In this document: piece after piece, positions 20,225 through 31,000 of the stretch
Position numbering within the stretch: the stretch's first letter is position 1
How the letters are laid out: each line of letters begins with the position of its first letter
DNA from: Halomonas sp. GT
GTDB lineage: Bacteria > Pseudomonadota > Gammaproteobacteria > Pseudomonadales > Halomonadaceae
Direction of reading: 5' to 3'
DNA length: 64,000 nt
Assembly: GCF_002082565.1 (NCBI RefSeq)
Contig: NZ_CP020562.1
Location: 1,922,001 to 1,986,000 of the forward strand
The notes under the pieces: generated by a model
The model's database searches: none
The model's input: the letters and a program-made list of their open reading frames with translations, nothing else
Told to the model about the DNA's origin: nothing
Translations under genes and position numbers: made by a program

Positions 20225-21061
20225 TTACTCTTCAGTATCGTCTTGATCTGCTGCTTCATCTTCAGCGGCTTGATCGGCGGGTTCACCACCAGGAAATTCT
20301 GGGCGTTCGTAAAGATAGGTTTGAGCAACGTCAATGGTGGCAATATCCATCATGAACCGTCGTCCTAATAGCACTGGATAGTCCAGATGGGTGCGGTTAT
20401 TAAGCGTGAACTCAACGTTTTCGCGGATTGGGCCTAAGGTCATTAAAAGCGAGATCACTGGGCGAGACTCTTCACCAGATGCCTGAACAATACGCACTCT
20501 ACGTACAATTGGCGCTTCGATCCATTCGTCACGCACGCGGTCTACGACCACGTCATCGTCATTTAGTGCCAATTTAAAGCGTACCCAGTTTTCGCCATCA
20601 CGTTCAAAGCGGGTAATTTCGGATGCTGATAATGATGACGTGTTGGCTCCTGAATCCACGCGCGCCTTCAGGTAAGTGCCAACACTGGGCAAACCAATCC
20701 ACTCGCTACGGCCTAGCAGTGTTTTGTTGTCTTGAGTGGTCTCAACATCACACTCTTCACGAACAATAACGGGCTCTTCACCGCGTGCTTGAATACCAGC
20801 CACATCTTGACGTAAATAGCGCAACAGGCTGCCGACTTCGCGAACATCAGCCGTCAGTACTTGCTGCTGCCTAAGCTGCTGCTCTTGTAGTGAAGACGCT
20901 GATGCACACTGCTGGGCAAGAGAGGTTTCAAGTTCAAGGATGCGGGTGTTAAATGACGCTTCGCTTAATGGCGGTGGTTCATTCGTTTCTGGCGGTGTTA
21001 CAGCACAGCCTGCAAACGAAAGCGACAAACCAGCCATTAGACACAATACACCTGAGCGCAT
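20225..21061 (-). CDS. retropepsin-like aspartyl protease lipoprotein (annotated as ATP-dependent zinc protease family)
   Basis: Begins with a lipoprotein signal and lipobox ending at Cys19 (LSFAGC), then a coiled-coil spacer (about 35-95) and a retropepsin-like domain with the catalytic D136-S-G (ARVDSGANTSSLSA) and YPVLLGRRFM. The C-terminus is very acidic. The family name zinc protease is historical; the DSG motif indicates an aspartyl protease fold. It is the first gene of the trio, 35 bases before the 7TM gene. A role in cleaving or binding the ligase product in the periplasm is inference. Confidence 0.85.
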   Translation of the reverse strand: MRSGVLCLMAGLSLSFAGCAVTPPETNEPPPLSEASFNTRILELETSLAQQCASASSLQEQQLRQQQVLTADVREVGSLLRYLRQDVAGIQARGEEPVIVREECDVETTQDNKTLLGRSEWIGLPSVGTYLKARVDSGANTSSLSASEITRFERDGENWVRFKLALNDDDVVVDRVRDEWIEAPIVRRVRIVQASGEESRPVISLLMTLGPIRENVEFTLNNRTHLDYPVLLGRRFMMDIATIDVAQTYLYERPEFPGGEPADQAAEDEAADQDDTEE

Positions 21062-21285
21062 AACGTGAGATATCCTTAAACAAGAAGAGCATGAATGATA
21101 AGGAGAAGGACATTGTATTGTCCAACTTGATCAGCTAGTTTTGGAACCTTTATTTGCTCAATTTAACATAATATATATTATACGAACCTAGAGATTATAT
21201 AGAAACACTTGTTAATGCTACTGTGTCGCACCAATTTCTCCTACAATGGCTATACGATTAACATCTTTCGTGTAGGAATGCTCCA

Positions 21286-21816
21286 ATGATACGCAAACTT
21301 ATAATTGCCACTACCCTATTTGTGCTTGCTGGCTGTGCCAATGTCGAGGTTGAAGATTATGCCAGCACAACTCCTCGCTTAGATATTGCTGAGTACTTCA
21401 CTGGCAACACCCGAGCTTGGGGTATGGTGCAAGACTACTCTGGTGAAGTACAGCGCCGTTTCACAGTCGACATTACGGGAACATATGACGGCAACAAGCT
21501 GACGCTTGATGAAGCTTTTTTGTTTGCTGATGGTGAAACGGATCGTCGGGTGTGGGAGTTTGAGCGCGTAGACGATCATCACTGGGTTGGCACTGCGAAT
21601 GATGTTGAAGGCCAAGTAAATGCGCGTCAGTATGGTTACGCCTTCCATATGCGCTACCCGCTTGATATCGAGGTTAGCGGCCGCACTATCCGTTTCTCAA
21701 TGGATGATTGGATGTATCTGCAGCCCGATGGGCGTTTGATAAACCGCACAGCAATGAAGAAATTTGGCTTTACCTTAGGAGAAATCACCTTGGTTTTCGA
21801 GCAAGTCAATTCGTGA
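21286..21816 (+). CDS. DUF3833 family lipoprotein
   Basis: A 176-residue predicted lipoprotein: MIRKLIIATTLFVLAGC gives a signal peptide with lipobox cysteine 17. The remainder fits the DUF3833 family (FTGNTRAWGMVQDYSGEVQRR split as FTGNTRAWGMVQD and RRFTVDITGTYDG; then FRYPLDIEVSGRT-like HMRYPLDIEVSGRT and DWMYLQPDGRLINRT). The function is unknown; members are often near SDR or MarR genes. It is monocistronic and ends in a strong bidirectional terminator shared with ectC. Confidence 0.85.
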   Translation: MIRKLIIATTLFVLAGCANVEVEDYASTTPRLDIAEYFTGNTRAWGMVQDYSGEVQRRFTVDITGTYDGNKLTLDEAFLFADGETDRRVWEFERVDDHHWVGTANDVEGQVNARQYGYAFHMRYPLDIEVSGRTIRFSMDDWMYLQPDGRLINRTAMKKFGFTLGEITLVFEQVNS

Positions 21817-21852
21817 GCCTAATTTCTTAACAACTATGCCAATCCTTCATTA

Positions 21853-21888
21853 AAAACAGCCTGCTTAATAAAGCAGGCTGTTTTGTTT
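21853..21888. terminator. bidirectional terminator between DUF3833 and ectC
   Basis: A perfect 14-bp stem AAAACAGCCTGCTT / AAGCAGGCTGTTTT (21853-21866, 21871-21884) with a 4-base loop, A-rich on one side and T-rich on the other. It lies between two converging genes and works in both directions. Confidence 0.92.
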
Positions 21889-21924
21889 TACCATTAGCCA
21901 ATCAGAGAGCTAACGTTGAGCTTA

Positions 21925-22323
21925 TTACTCACCAGCAGGTGCAGCGTATGACCCGTCTTCCTGGTGTACTTCATTACCAGTGATTGCTGGAGTGAAGACG
22001 CATGCGACGGTCATACCTTTTTCTTTACCGCGTAACAGGTGTTCGTCGTGCTGATCTAACAGGTAAATATCGCCTGCTTTGATCGGCCAGATTTTGCCAT
22101 CGGCTAGGGTTTCTACCTCGCCTTCTCCTTCATAGCAAAACACAGCTTCATAATGATTCTTGTAATGAATGTGAGTCTCAGTGCCTGGGAAAATACGGGT
22201 AATATGAAATGAGAAACCGGCATTATCGTTGGCTAAAACAAGACGCGTACTGTCCCAGTTGCCATTTTCGGCAGTGACAAGACGATCTGTTTTACGTGCT
22301 TCTTCAAGATTACGAACGATCAT
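21925..22323 (-). CDS. ectC: L-ectoine synthase
   Basis: Cupin-fold enzyme that cyclises N-gamma-acetyl-diaminobutyrate to ectoine, the last step of the compatible solute pathway. The 132 residues show the EctC opening [14 protein letters not shown] and the cupin core [20 protein letters not shown] with metal and substrate residues. It lies 84 bases after ectB on the same strand and is the last gene of ectABC. No ectD hydroxylase gene follows, so hydroxyectoine production would need a gene elsewhere. Confidence 0.97.
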   Translation of the reverse strand: MIVRNLEEARKTDRLVTAENGNWDSTRLVLANDNAGFSFHITRIFPGTETHIHYKNHYEAVFCYEGEGEVETLADGKIWPIKAGDIYLLDQHDEHLLRGKEKGMTVACVFTPAITGNEVHQEDGSYAAPAGE

Positions 22324-22407
22324 AGAATTGCTCCGTTATGAGGCTCTTGGTATTAACCAAAGCGGCCCAGTGCTGAATCGATGCTGCTAACTTACCCTAA
22401 CTCTACA

Positions 22408-24382
<1,975 letters not shown>

Positions 24383-24414
24383 GGTTATGCTTCGCTGTAG
24401 CGAATTTGAGCGCC

Positions 24415-24443
24415 ATTATAACAGCTGATTATGAGCAATTCAA
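24415..24443 (-). promoter_or_regulatory. sigma70-type promoter of ectABC
   Basis: On the minus strand TTGAAT (24438-24443) and TATAAT (24415-24420) are separated by exactly 17 bases, and the -10 lies about 33 bases before the ectA ATG. This is close to consensus. In Halomonas elongata ectA is known to have sigma70 and sigma38 promoters; which factor reads this one is inference. Confidence 0.75.
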
Positions 24444-24570
24444 AAATCATATTATTCATCCTGTCCTTTTCCATAAATTCTGGTTATCGAAAGTGGTTCT
24501 GCCTACACAAAGTAGGTGAAAGAACCGCTGTATTTGGAGAGTTTAGATCAACCCCCCATAGCTGCGAGAC

Positions 24571-24596
24571 AAAAAAGGCGAGCTAATGCTCGCCTT
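24571..24596 (-). terminator. terminator of gor
   Basis: Stem GGCGAGC / GCTCGCC with a TAAT loop (24577-24594), followed on the minus strand by a run of six T. It lies just after the glutathione reductase stop codon. Confidence 0.9.
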
Positions 24597-24617
24597 GAAA
24601 ATGTGAATTTTATGAAA

Positions 24618-26000
24618 TCAATTGCGCGTGGCTGTTCTCATTGTCACAAACTCTTCCGCACCTGTTGGGTGAATACCGATGGTGCGATCAAAATCTTCTT
24701 TTGTAAGCCCAGCCCTTACCGCAATGGCGATCCCTTGTATTAGTTCACCGGCTTCTTCACCTACCATGTGAGCCCCTACGACAACATCTGTAGCATCATC
24801 GACGATCAGCTTCATCAAGGTGCGTTCTTGGCTACCTGACAATGTGTGTTTCATTGCTTTAAAGTCCGCGCTATAAACGCGAATTTTGCCAATCTTTTCT
24901 CTGGCAGCTTCTTCAGATAGTCCTACCGTCCCGATATTGGGGTGGCAAAAGACGGCGGTAGGAATCGTGGCGTAGTCCAGCGGTTTAGGCAGTGTTTCAT
25001 TGAAGTGGATATCAACTAGCTGCATCGCCTCAGCCAGTGCTACGGGCGTCAATTCAGGCCCTTGGGTCAAATCGCCAAGCGCTAAAATTGAAGGGGCCGA
25101 CGTCTCGTAGCGTTCATTCACTGGGATTTTTCCACTGCTATCTAGGTGAATCTCCAATGCCTCAAGCCCTAATCCTTGCGTATTGGCATTCCGCCCTGTC
25201 GCTGCTAAAACGGCATCTACCTCTTGGACATCACCGTTAGTTAAGTACACGTTAAACGCAGCGCCGTTGGGTTCAATCCGTTCAATATTGGTGTTGAAAT
25301 GAAGGTTGACGCCTTTTTTGCTCATTTCATCCCGGGTAAAAGCACGGACTTCTTCATCAAACCCTTTAAGAAAAAGGTCTCCACGATAAATCAAATGCGT
25401 TTCGCTACCGAGGCCGTTAAAAATACTCGCGAACTCGACTGCAATATAGCCGCCTCCCAAAACGAGAAACCGCTCTGGAAAAGTATCAAGATCAAATATT
25501 TGATTTGAAGTGACTGTATATTCACTGCCAGGAAAATCAGGCACCCATGGCCAGCCACCTGTAGCCAGCAGTATCTTTTGCGCGGTTACTTGGGTAACAC
25601 CCTCTTCTGAGGTCAATGAAACGGTGTGTTCATCTTTCACAGTTGCTCTAGCATGAAGCAACACGACACCAGCGCCCTCTAACATCCGCTGATAAATGCC
25701 ATTTAACCGTTTTATCTCACTGGTTTTATTATCGCGTAGTACTGACCAATCAAAGATAGCAGGTCCTGGCAATTGCCATCCAAAGCCTGCGGCATCATCA
25801 AAGCTGTCGTGAAAGTGGGCCGCATAGGAGTAAAGTTTTTTAGGTACGCAACCGACATTGACACAGGTGCCCCCTAAGTAACGATCTTCTGCTATGGCAA
25901 CTCTGGCACCACTTGCCGCCGCCATTCGTGCGGCGCGAACCCCCCCTGACCCTGCTCCAATTACCAGTAAATCGTATTCATATTCCGCTTTATCTGCCAT
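24618..26000 (-). CDS. gor: glutathione-disulfide reductase
   Basis: FAD flavoenzyme that reduces oxidised glutathione with NADPH. FAD-binding GAGSGG is at 15-20, the redox-active disulfide is Cys46/Cys51 (CVNVGC), a second Rossmann motif is LGGGYIAVEFASIF, and the catalytic base is the histidine of IGIHPTGAEE near the C-terminus. The 460 residues fit glutathione reductase; the arginine-bearing IYRGDLFLKGFD after the second Rossmann fold fits NADPH use. Monocistronic, with its own terminator. Confidence 0.94.
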   Translation of the reverse strand: MADKAEYEYDLLVIGAGSGGVRAARMAAASGARVAIAEDRYLGGTCVNVGCVPKKLYSYAAHFHDSFDDAAGFGWQLPGPAIFDWSVLRDNKTSEIKRLNGIYQRMLEGAGVVLLHARATVKDEHTVSLTSEEGVTQVTAQKILLATGGWPWVPDFPGSEYTVTSNQIFDLDTFPERFLVLGGGYIAVEFASIFNGLGSETHLIYRGDLFLKGFDEEVRAFTRDEMSKKGVNLHFNTNIERIEPNGAAFNVYLTNGDVQEVDAVLAATGRNANTQGLGLEALEIHLDSSGKIPVNERYETSAPSILALGDLTQGPELTPVALAEAMQLVDIHFNETLPKPLDYATIPTAVFCHPNIGTVGLSEEAAREKIGKIRVYSADFKAMKHTLSGSQERTLMKLIVDDATDVVVGAHMVGEEAGELIQGIAIAVRAGLTKEDFDRTIGIHPTGAEEFVTMRTATRN

Positions 26001-26172
26001 GTGCTGCTCCTATCCTAACCACTGCATGTACTTATCGATCATATACTTGCCGACAAAGGTCGCTAAGCACAAAGATTGACCTTAGATTCTGAGGAGGTTA
26101 AAAACCCTCTCTCTGTATCCTAGTTTGCTCTATCTTGAACCTAACAGCTCCTAAACCTGTGACGGAGATTCA

Positions 26173-26820
26173 ATGTCTAATCCTATTGAGACACTGCTTG
26201 ATAATAATCGCGCCTGGGCAGAGCGTATGTGTGAGGAAGATCCTGACTACTTTAAACGCCTTTCCAATCAGCAAAACCCTGATTACCTCTGGATTGGCTG
26301 TTCTGACAGTCGCGTCCCTGCTAACCAGATTATTGCTCTTCCACCAGGCGAAGTCTTTGTCCACCGTAATGTTGCTAACCTTCTCCACCATACCGACATG
26401 AACGCACTATCAGTTGTGCAGTTTGCGGTAGATGTACTTAAGGTCAGCCACATCATGATTGTGGGGCACTACGGTTGTGGTGGCATTAAGGCGGCAGTAA
26501 CAGGCGGCGAATGCGGTGTCGTCGATTACTGGCTGCATTCGGTGCGTGAACAGTATAACCGCCACCGCGATACGCTTGAACACTTACCCATGGAAGAGCA
26601 AATTGATCGCATGTGCGAATTGAACGTAAAGGCTCAAGTTAATAGCTTGTGCCGAACCAAAATTCTGCAACGTGCCTGGCAAAGAGGCCAAGACATTTCA
26701 GTGCATGGCTGGGTCTATGGGTTGAGCGACGGCCGAGTAAAAGATCTAAAGTGCACCATAACCGGCCTCGAGCAGGTTGAAACCCTTTATCGTATTGACC
26801 GTCTTCAACAGAGCGACTGA
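26173..26820 (+). CDS. can: beta-class carbonic anhydrase
   Basis: Interconverts CO2 and bicarbonate, supplying bicarbonate for carboxylations. Zinc ligands are Cys43, His99 and Cys102 (GCSDSRVPANQ and IVGHYGCGGIKAAV), with the Asp45-Arg47 dyad. The 215-residue size and sequence are close to E. coli Can. GGAG lies just before the ATG (gacGGAGattcaATG). It diverges from gor with about 170 bases between the starts. Confidence 0.95.
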   Translation: MSNPIETLLDNNRAWAERMCEEDPDYFKRLSNQQNPDYLWIGCSDSRVPANQIIALPPGEVFVHRNVANLLHHTDMNALSVVQFAVDVLKVSHIMIVGHYGCGGIKAAVTGGECGVVDYWLHSVREQYNRHRDTLEHLPMEEQIDRMCELNVKAQVNSLCRTKILQRAWQRGQDISVHGWVYGLSDGRVKDLKCTITGLEQVETLYRIDRLQQSD

Positions 26821-26861
26821 CACTTTCTGCGCCTATCGTTACTAGAGATATCTATTTTCAG

Positions 26862-27386
26862 CTAGTTATAGCGGTAGGCGCGATGACAGCTTTTACAGCT
26901 TAAACCAACATCAGAAAATGCTCGCGTGGCCGCGCGATAATCCTCTTGCTCAGCCGCCTCAATCAGCACTATCACTTTTTGCTCAAGATCCGTAAAGCCT
27001 GCTGCGAAATCTTCCCATTCCTCCCAGATTTCTGGGCGGGCGTCAGACCCACGCCCATGGGTGCCGACAATAAACGCAGGCAAAAAATGAGCTTGAGTAG
27101 CCTGTTCTTTAAGCGTTGCTAACCGCGGGGCGGCTCCACGAGCATCTTGGTTATTCACCAAGTCAAAACGCAATTGGCGAAGAAGCCTTTCTAGCTCTTT
27201 CAATTCATCCTGCCGCCATATGACTGCTTCTCGCTCACTCGCAAACGGGCTCTCTTCAACTGTTTGTGGCATTGCTGGTACGGCTTCTTCAACTACTATT
27301 TCTTCAGCGATGGCATGTGTGGCAGTCACACTTGAGACAGCAAAAACCCAAAGCATGAGCCATGAACGCTTTACAGTGTGTGGCAT
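26862..27386 (-). CDS. cytochrome c556/c'-like protein
   Basis: Secreted, 174 residues: an N-terminal signal peptide (about 1-27, ending THAIA) and a single heme-binding CKSCH motif at 164-168 very near the C-terminus, the layout of class II (c556/c') four-helix cytochromes. Function in this family is electron transfer or gas binding. It follows msrA by about 40 bases on the same strand and could be the last gene of the tamAB-msrA train. The redox partner is unknown. Confidence 0.82.
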   Translation of the reverse strand: MPHTVKRSWLMLWVFAVSSVTATHAIAEEIVVEEAVPAMPQTVEESPFASEREAVIWRQDELKELERLLRQLRFDLVNNQDARGAAPRLATLKEQATQAHFLPAFIVGTHGRGSDARPEIWEEWEDFAAGFTDLEQKVIVLIEAAEQEDYRAATRAFSDVGLSCKSCHRAYRYN

Positions 27387-27428
27387 TTTACTGACCTTAT
27401 GATGGATGATTTGGTCTTCTCACCACGA

Positions 27429-28049
27429 CTAACCGATGGGACAGGTAACACCAGTACCTTTGAGGCCGCAGTAACCACCGGGATTTTTGTCCAGGTATTG
27501 CTGATGATAAGCCTCTGCGTAGTAAAAGGTATTCAGTGGCTTGATCTCGGTAGTAATAGCACCACGGCCAGCCTTGTCGAGTGCCTTTTGATAGGCATCG
27601 GCACTCTTTTCGGCCGCAATCAATTGCGCAGCCGTTGTTGTAAAAATAGCAGAGCGGTACTGGCTACCCACATCGTTGCCTTGACGGTTTCCCTGGGTGG
27701 GGTCGTGCTGTTCCCAAAAAATTTGCAACAACGTATCCAAGGATGTGGAAGTTGGGTCATATACCACTCTAACTACCTCGGTATGGCCTGTTTGTCCCGT
27801 ACACGTTTCTTGATAAGTTGGGTTTTGTGTTTCTCCCCCGGCATAGCCTGCGGCAGTCACGTACACCCCCGGCACTTGCCAAAACAGGCGCTCAACGCCC
27901 CAAAAGCACCCCATTCCCAGAACAATTTCTTCATAACCTTCTGGGAATGGAGGGTGAAGTGAGTGGCCGGTAACGGTATGAACACTACTCGTTTCAATCG
28001 GCGTTACGCGGCCAAGTGATGCTGAATTTGCTTTAGAAAATAGCGTCAT
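27429..28049 (-). CDS. msrA: peptide-methionine (S)-S-oxide reductase
   Basis: Repairs oxidised methionine. The catalytic Cys48 lies in GMGCFWG; two C-terminal cysteines (194 and 203, [15 protein letters not shown]) are the resolving residues. The 206-residue length is as in E. coli MsrA. The protein appears cytosolic. It lies 9 bases after tamB on the same strand. In E. coli msrA is also next to tamA, but divergent; here the whole set is colinear. Confidence 0.95.
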   Translation of the reverse strand: MTLFSKANSASLGRVTPIETSSVHTVTGHSLHPPFPEGYEEIVLGMGCFWGVERLFWQVPGVYVTAAGYAGGETQNPTYQETCTGQTGHTEVVRVVYDPTSTSLDTLLQIFWEQHDPTQGNRQGNDVGSQYRSAIFTTTAAQLIAAEKSADAYQKALDKAGRGAITTEIKPLNTFYYAEAYHQQYLDKNPGGYCGLKGTGVTCPIG

Positions 28050-28058
28050 AACGCCCTC

Positions 28059-31000
28059 TTATTGACGTGGATAAATCGTAGGGTCACCGGAACGAGTAAA
28101 AGTGTAAATTAAGTCGACGGCTTGATTGGCACCCGATACTGCCTGGACGTATAGATTACGCCAAAGTGTGTAGCGTAACGTCAGTTCTGCAATAGGCGAG
28201 AAAATGCCAACACCGTAGCTAATACGGATGTCATCAGTTAGCTGCCCAGTCAGCGCTACTTGGCTGTTGTCACCCGCTCCAGTGGTATCTAAGGTTAAAT
28301 CGCTAATACCAAAGGCTTCTCCAATTGAACCAACGGCACCGCCTGTCCGGCCAAGAGACATCCCAATTAAGGCGGTAGTCAAGGCGCTATCAATACCTCC
28401 ACCAGAAGCATCTGGTGCACGTCCTCTCAATAAATATGACAGCGCACGGGTTTCATCCATTCCTGGTTCTGAAAAAATAAGTACATTGGGTTCTTCTGCA
28501 TTGCCACTAACGCGAAGGCCAGCAATAACCTCATCTTCTGTGATATCAGGATTTCGAATGGCTTCGAAATCCAGGATTGGAAGTCCTGGAGGACCGCTGA
28601 ATATTAATTGCCCACGGCGAATCAGGAGATCTTGACCAAAGGCTTGGAAGCGGCCATCGACTAAATTGACATCACCAAACAGCTGAAGTGCACCGCTGTC
28701 TTGACGAATTTCTAGCGTGCCACCTAACCCCGAATTAAGCCCATATGCTGATATTTGCATATCACGGCCCAAGGTTAGTGTGATAAGCACATCAAGGTCC
28801 ATTCCTGATTGTGATAGCTCGTCAGCAGCGCTTGGGTCATTATTGGCAGCTCGTTGCTGAGCTAGTCGTTCAGCTTCTCGGTCGTCACGTTCGGTGATAA
28901 TGACTTCATCAGAGCTTGGGCTAACAGCTGAGGCAGGAAGATCGCCAACCTCCAAGCGTGCCCATGGAAGATCGACATTGCCACGTACTTGCAAACGATC
29001 CGGCGTGACACGAATGCGAATATCAGGCGCGGCTTCTAAACGTCCAAACTGTGGTAAGACGATTAATAGTGGCTCCTGAGTCGCGTTTACGTCGACACCA
29101 ATACGCCAGTCATCACCTGAGGGCCAAAACGCATCTCCGGTAATATTTAAGCGGCCACGTTCAGCCGCAATAAAACCATTTATGTCCCCTTGCTCGCCAT
29201 CAAACGCAACGACTAGCTCGCCGTCTTTAATGTCAATAGGAATATCTGGGCCATTAACGCCTAGATTGCGAAGTGCAAGCTGCCCCTGTAAATCTGGCTG
29301 GCTGGTTGTTCCAGTAATTTGTATACGGCCATTTAAGTCTCCATCTAAACGATCCATGCCCACCACTAGGGGACGGTAAGGCGTTAAGGAAAGCTCTTGA
29401 GCCCTTAGCTCTCCACTAAGCCCACCACGACCAAGTGGATCACTAATAGTGAGATTGAGTGCCAGCTCACCAGCATCTTCAAACGACAGTACAACATCGG
29501 CATCAGCTTGAGCTTGGCTGGCTTCTAGCTGCGTGTTTAAGCTAATCATCGGAAGTTGTACAGGCTGACCGTAATCGTTGACCGCAGTAATCGCTAACTC
29601 GCTTAACACCTGAACATCGGCTTGCCACTGAGCCCCCCCTTGGCGCCAAGCGGCAACAATGTCTGCCGTTGTGTCACCTTCAAAACTCCACTCTTCAGGC
29701 AATAAAGGCTCCAGCGCTTCCATCGGCACTTCTCTGATGCTTAGCACTGTGCGCCCTTGGTCTGCTGATGCAGTAATCGGTTCTTCCGAACAAACAAGCC
29801 CTCCTTCTTCGCGACGTACACAGAAAGGTGAGAGTTGTGCTTGGCCGTTAGCAAGGTTGTAACGAATATCAAGAGGGGCTTCTAAACGTAGGTTGCCAAA
29901 CTCGGAGTCAATTTCCAGTGGTGTTAGTTGGCCCTGATACTGCTGAGCTTGCTGATCAAAACGACCATCTAGTGTTAAAAGCGCACGGCTTAGCATGTTA
30001 TCGGCTTGGCCGTCGACACTAACAGAGAGTGCATGTTGAGATAGGCGACCGTTAAGCTCAAGGGTAATACTTGAAAATGCCTGCCCACCTGCATTGACTT
30101 GCTGCAAACCGAGGTTAATGTCTAGCGATGGATCTTCTATTCCTTCGATATTACTGGTTAGTGATAACGCTTCAATACGGTTTTCGGCAAACCGCAAATC
30201 GCGGCCAGTAACGTTGGCTTCTACACTCGGTTGGCTAATGCTACCTCTAGCAAGAATATTGCCTGTTAATGTACCCGCTAAGTCTGGATGCAGCGTCTGT
30301 AATTGTCGCAATGCAATCTCGGTATCTAGCGACATTGCTTGCTCACTAACTTGACCAGAGGCCGTTAATCGGTTGTCTCCCTGAGTGAAAAGTAGTTCTT
30401 GGATATCCACTTCAAGCGCACTGTTAGCCTCTAAGGAGGCTTGTAGCGCCAAGGGATACTCCTGGAGCTCCCCAGTAATATCGAGGACTGGCAGACTGAC
30501 TTCCCACAGGTCGCCGGTTTGACGCACACTAGCGGTAATGTCGCCATTGAGATTGCCGTTGAGCTGTTCGACAAAGTGTGAGGGATCGAATTGATCCAGC
30601 CTGATGGTGGTATCAACGCGAAGTGACGAAGCCCAATTCACTTCCCCTTCACTGCTAAGCGAACTGTCATTAATCGTTAGGGTTAGCGGCGTCCAGCGGA
30701 ACGATGAAAGATCTCCGTCGCCACTTAGTCGAATATCGGTGGCCGGCACTTGAGGGCCTTGAGCGTTTAAGGAAAGCGTTGTCTGGTACGCTTCCAAATT
30801 GCCGCTAACAACGATGTCTATATCTTCCGCAATATAGGGTTCTAGCGTTGCCTCGTCACTACTAGGTTGCGTGAGTGGCCACTGTAGTCGGTTACTCTGC
30901 AGTCGTATATCGAAGGGTAGCGTCGGTGCCAGTGCATCGACTTGAGCCTCCAGTGTTGCATTAACGACACCAGATGCCCCTAAACTGGCTGTCAGCTCAT

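Noticed and set aside
22324..22407. Sigma54 promoter before ectC, as reported for Halomonas elongata
   Set aside because: GG and TTTGG motifs are present but not at the required -24/-12 spacing.
27378..27962. 194-codon plus-strand frame opposite msrA
   Set aside because: It is a shadow of msrA, which has complete catalytic motifs on the minus strand. The frame has no ribosome site and no recognisable domain.
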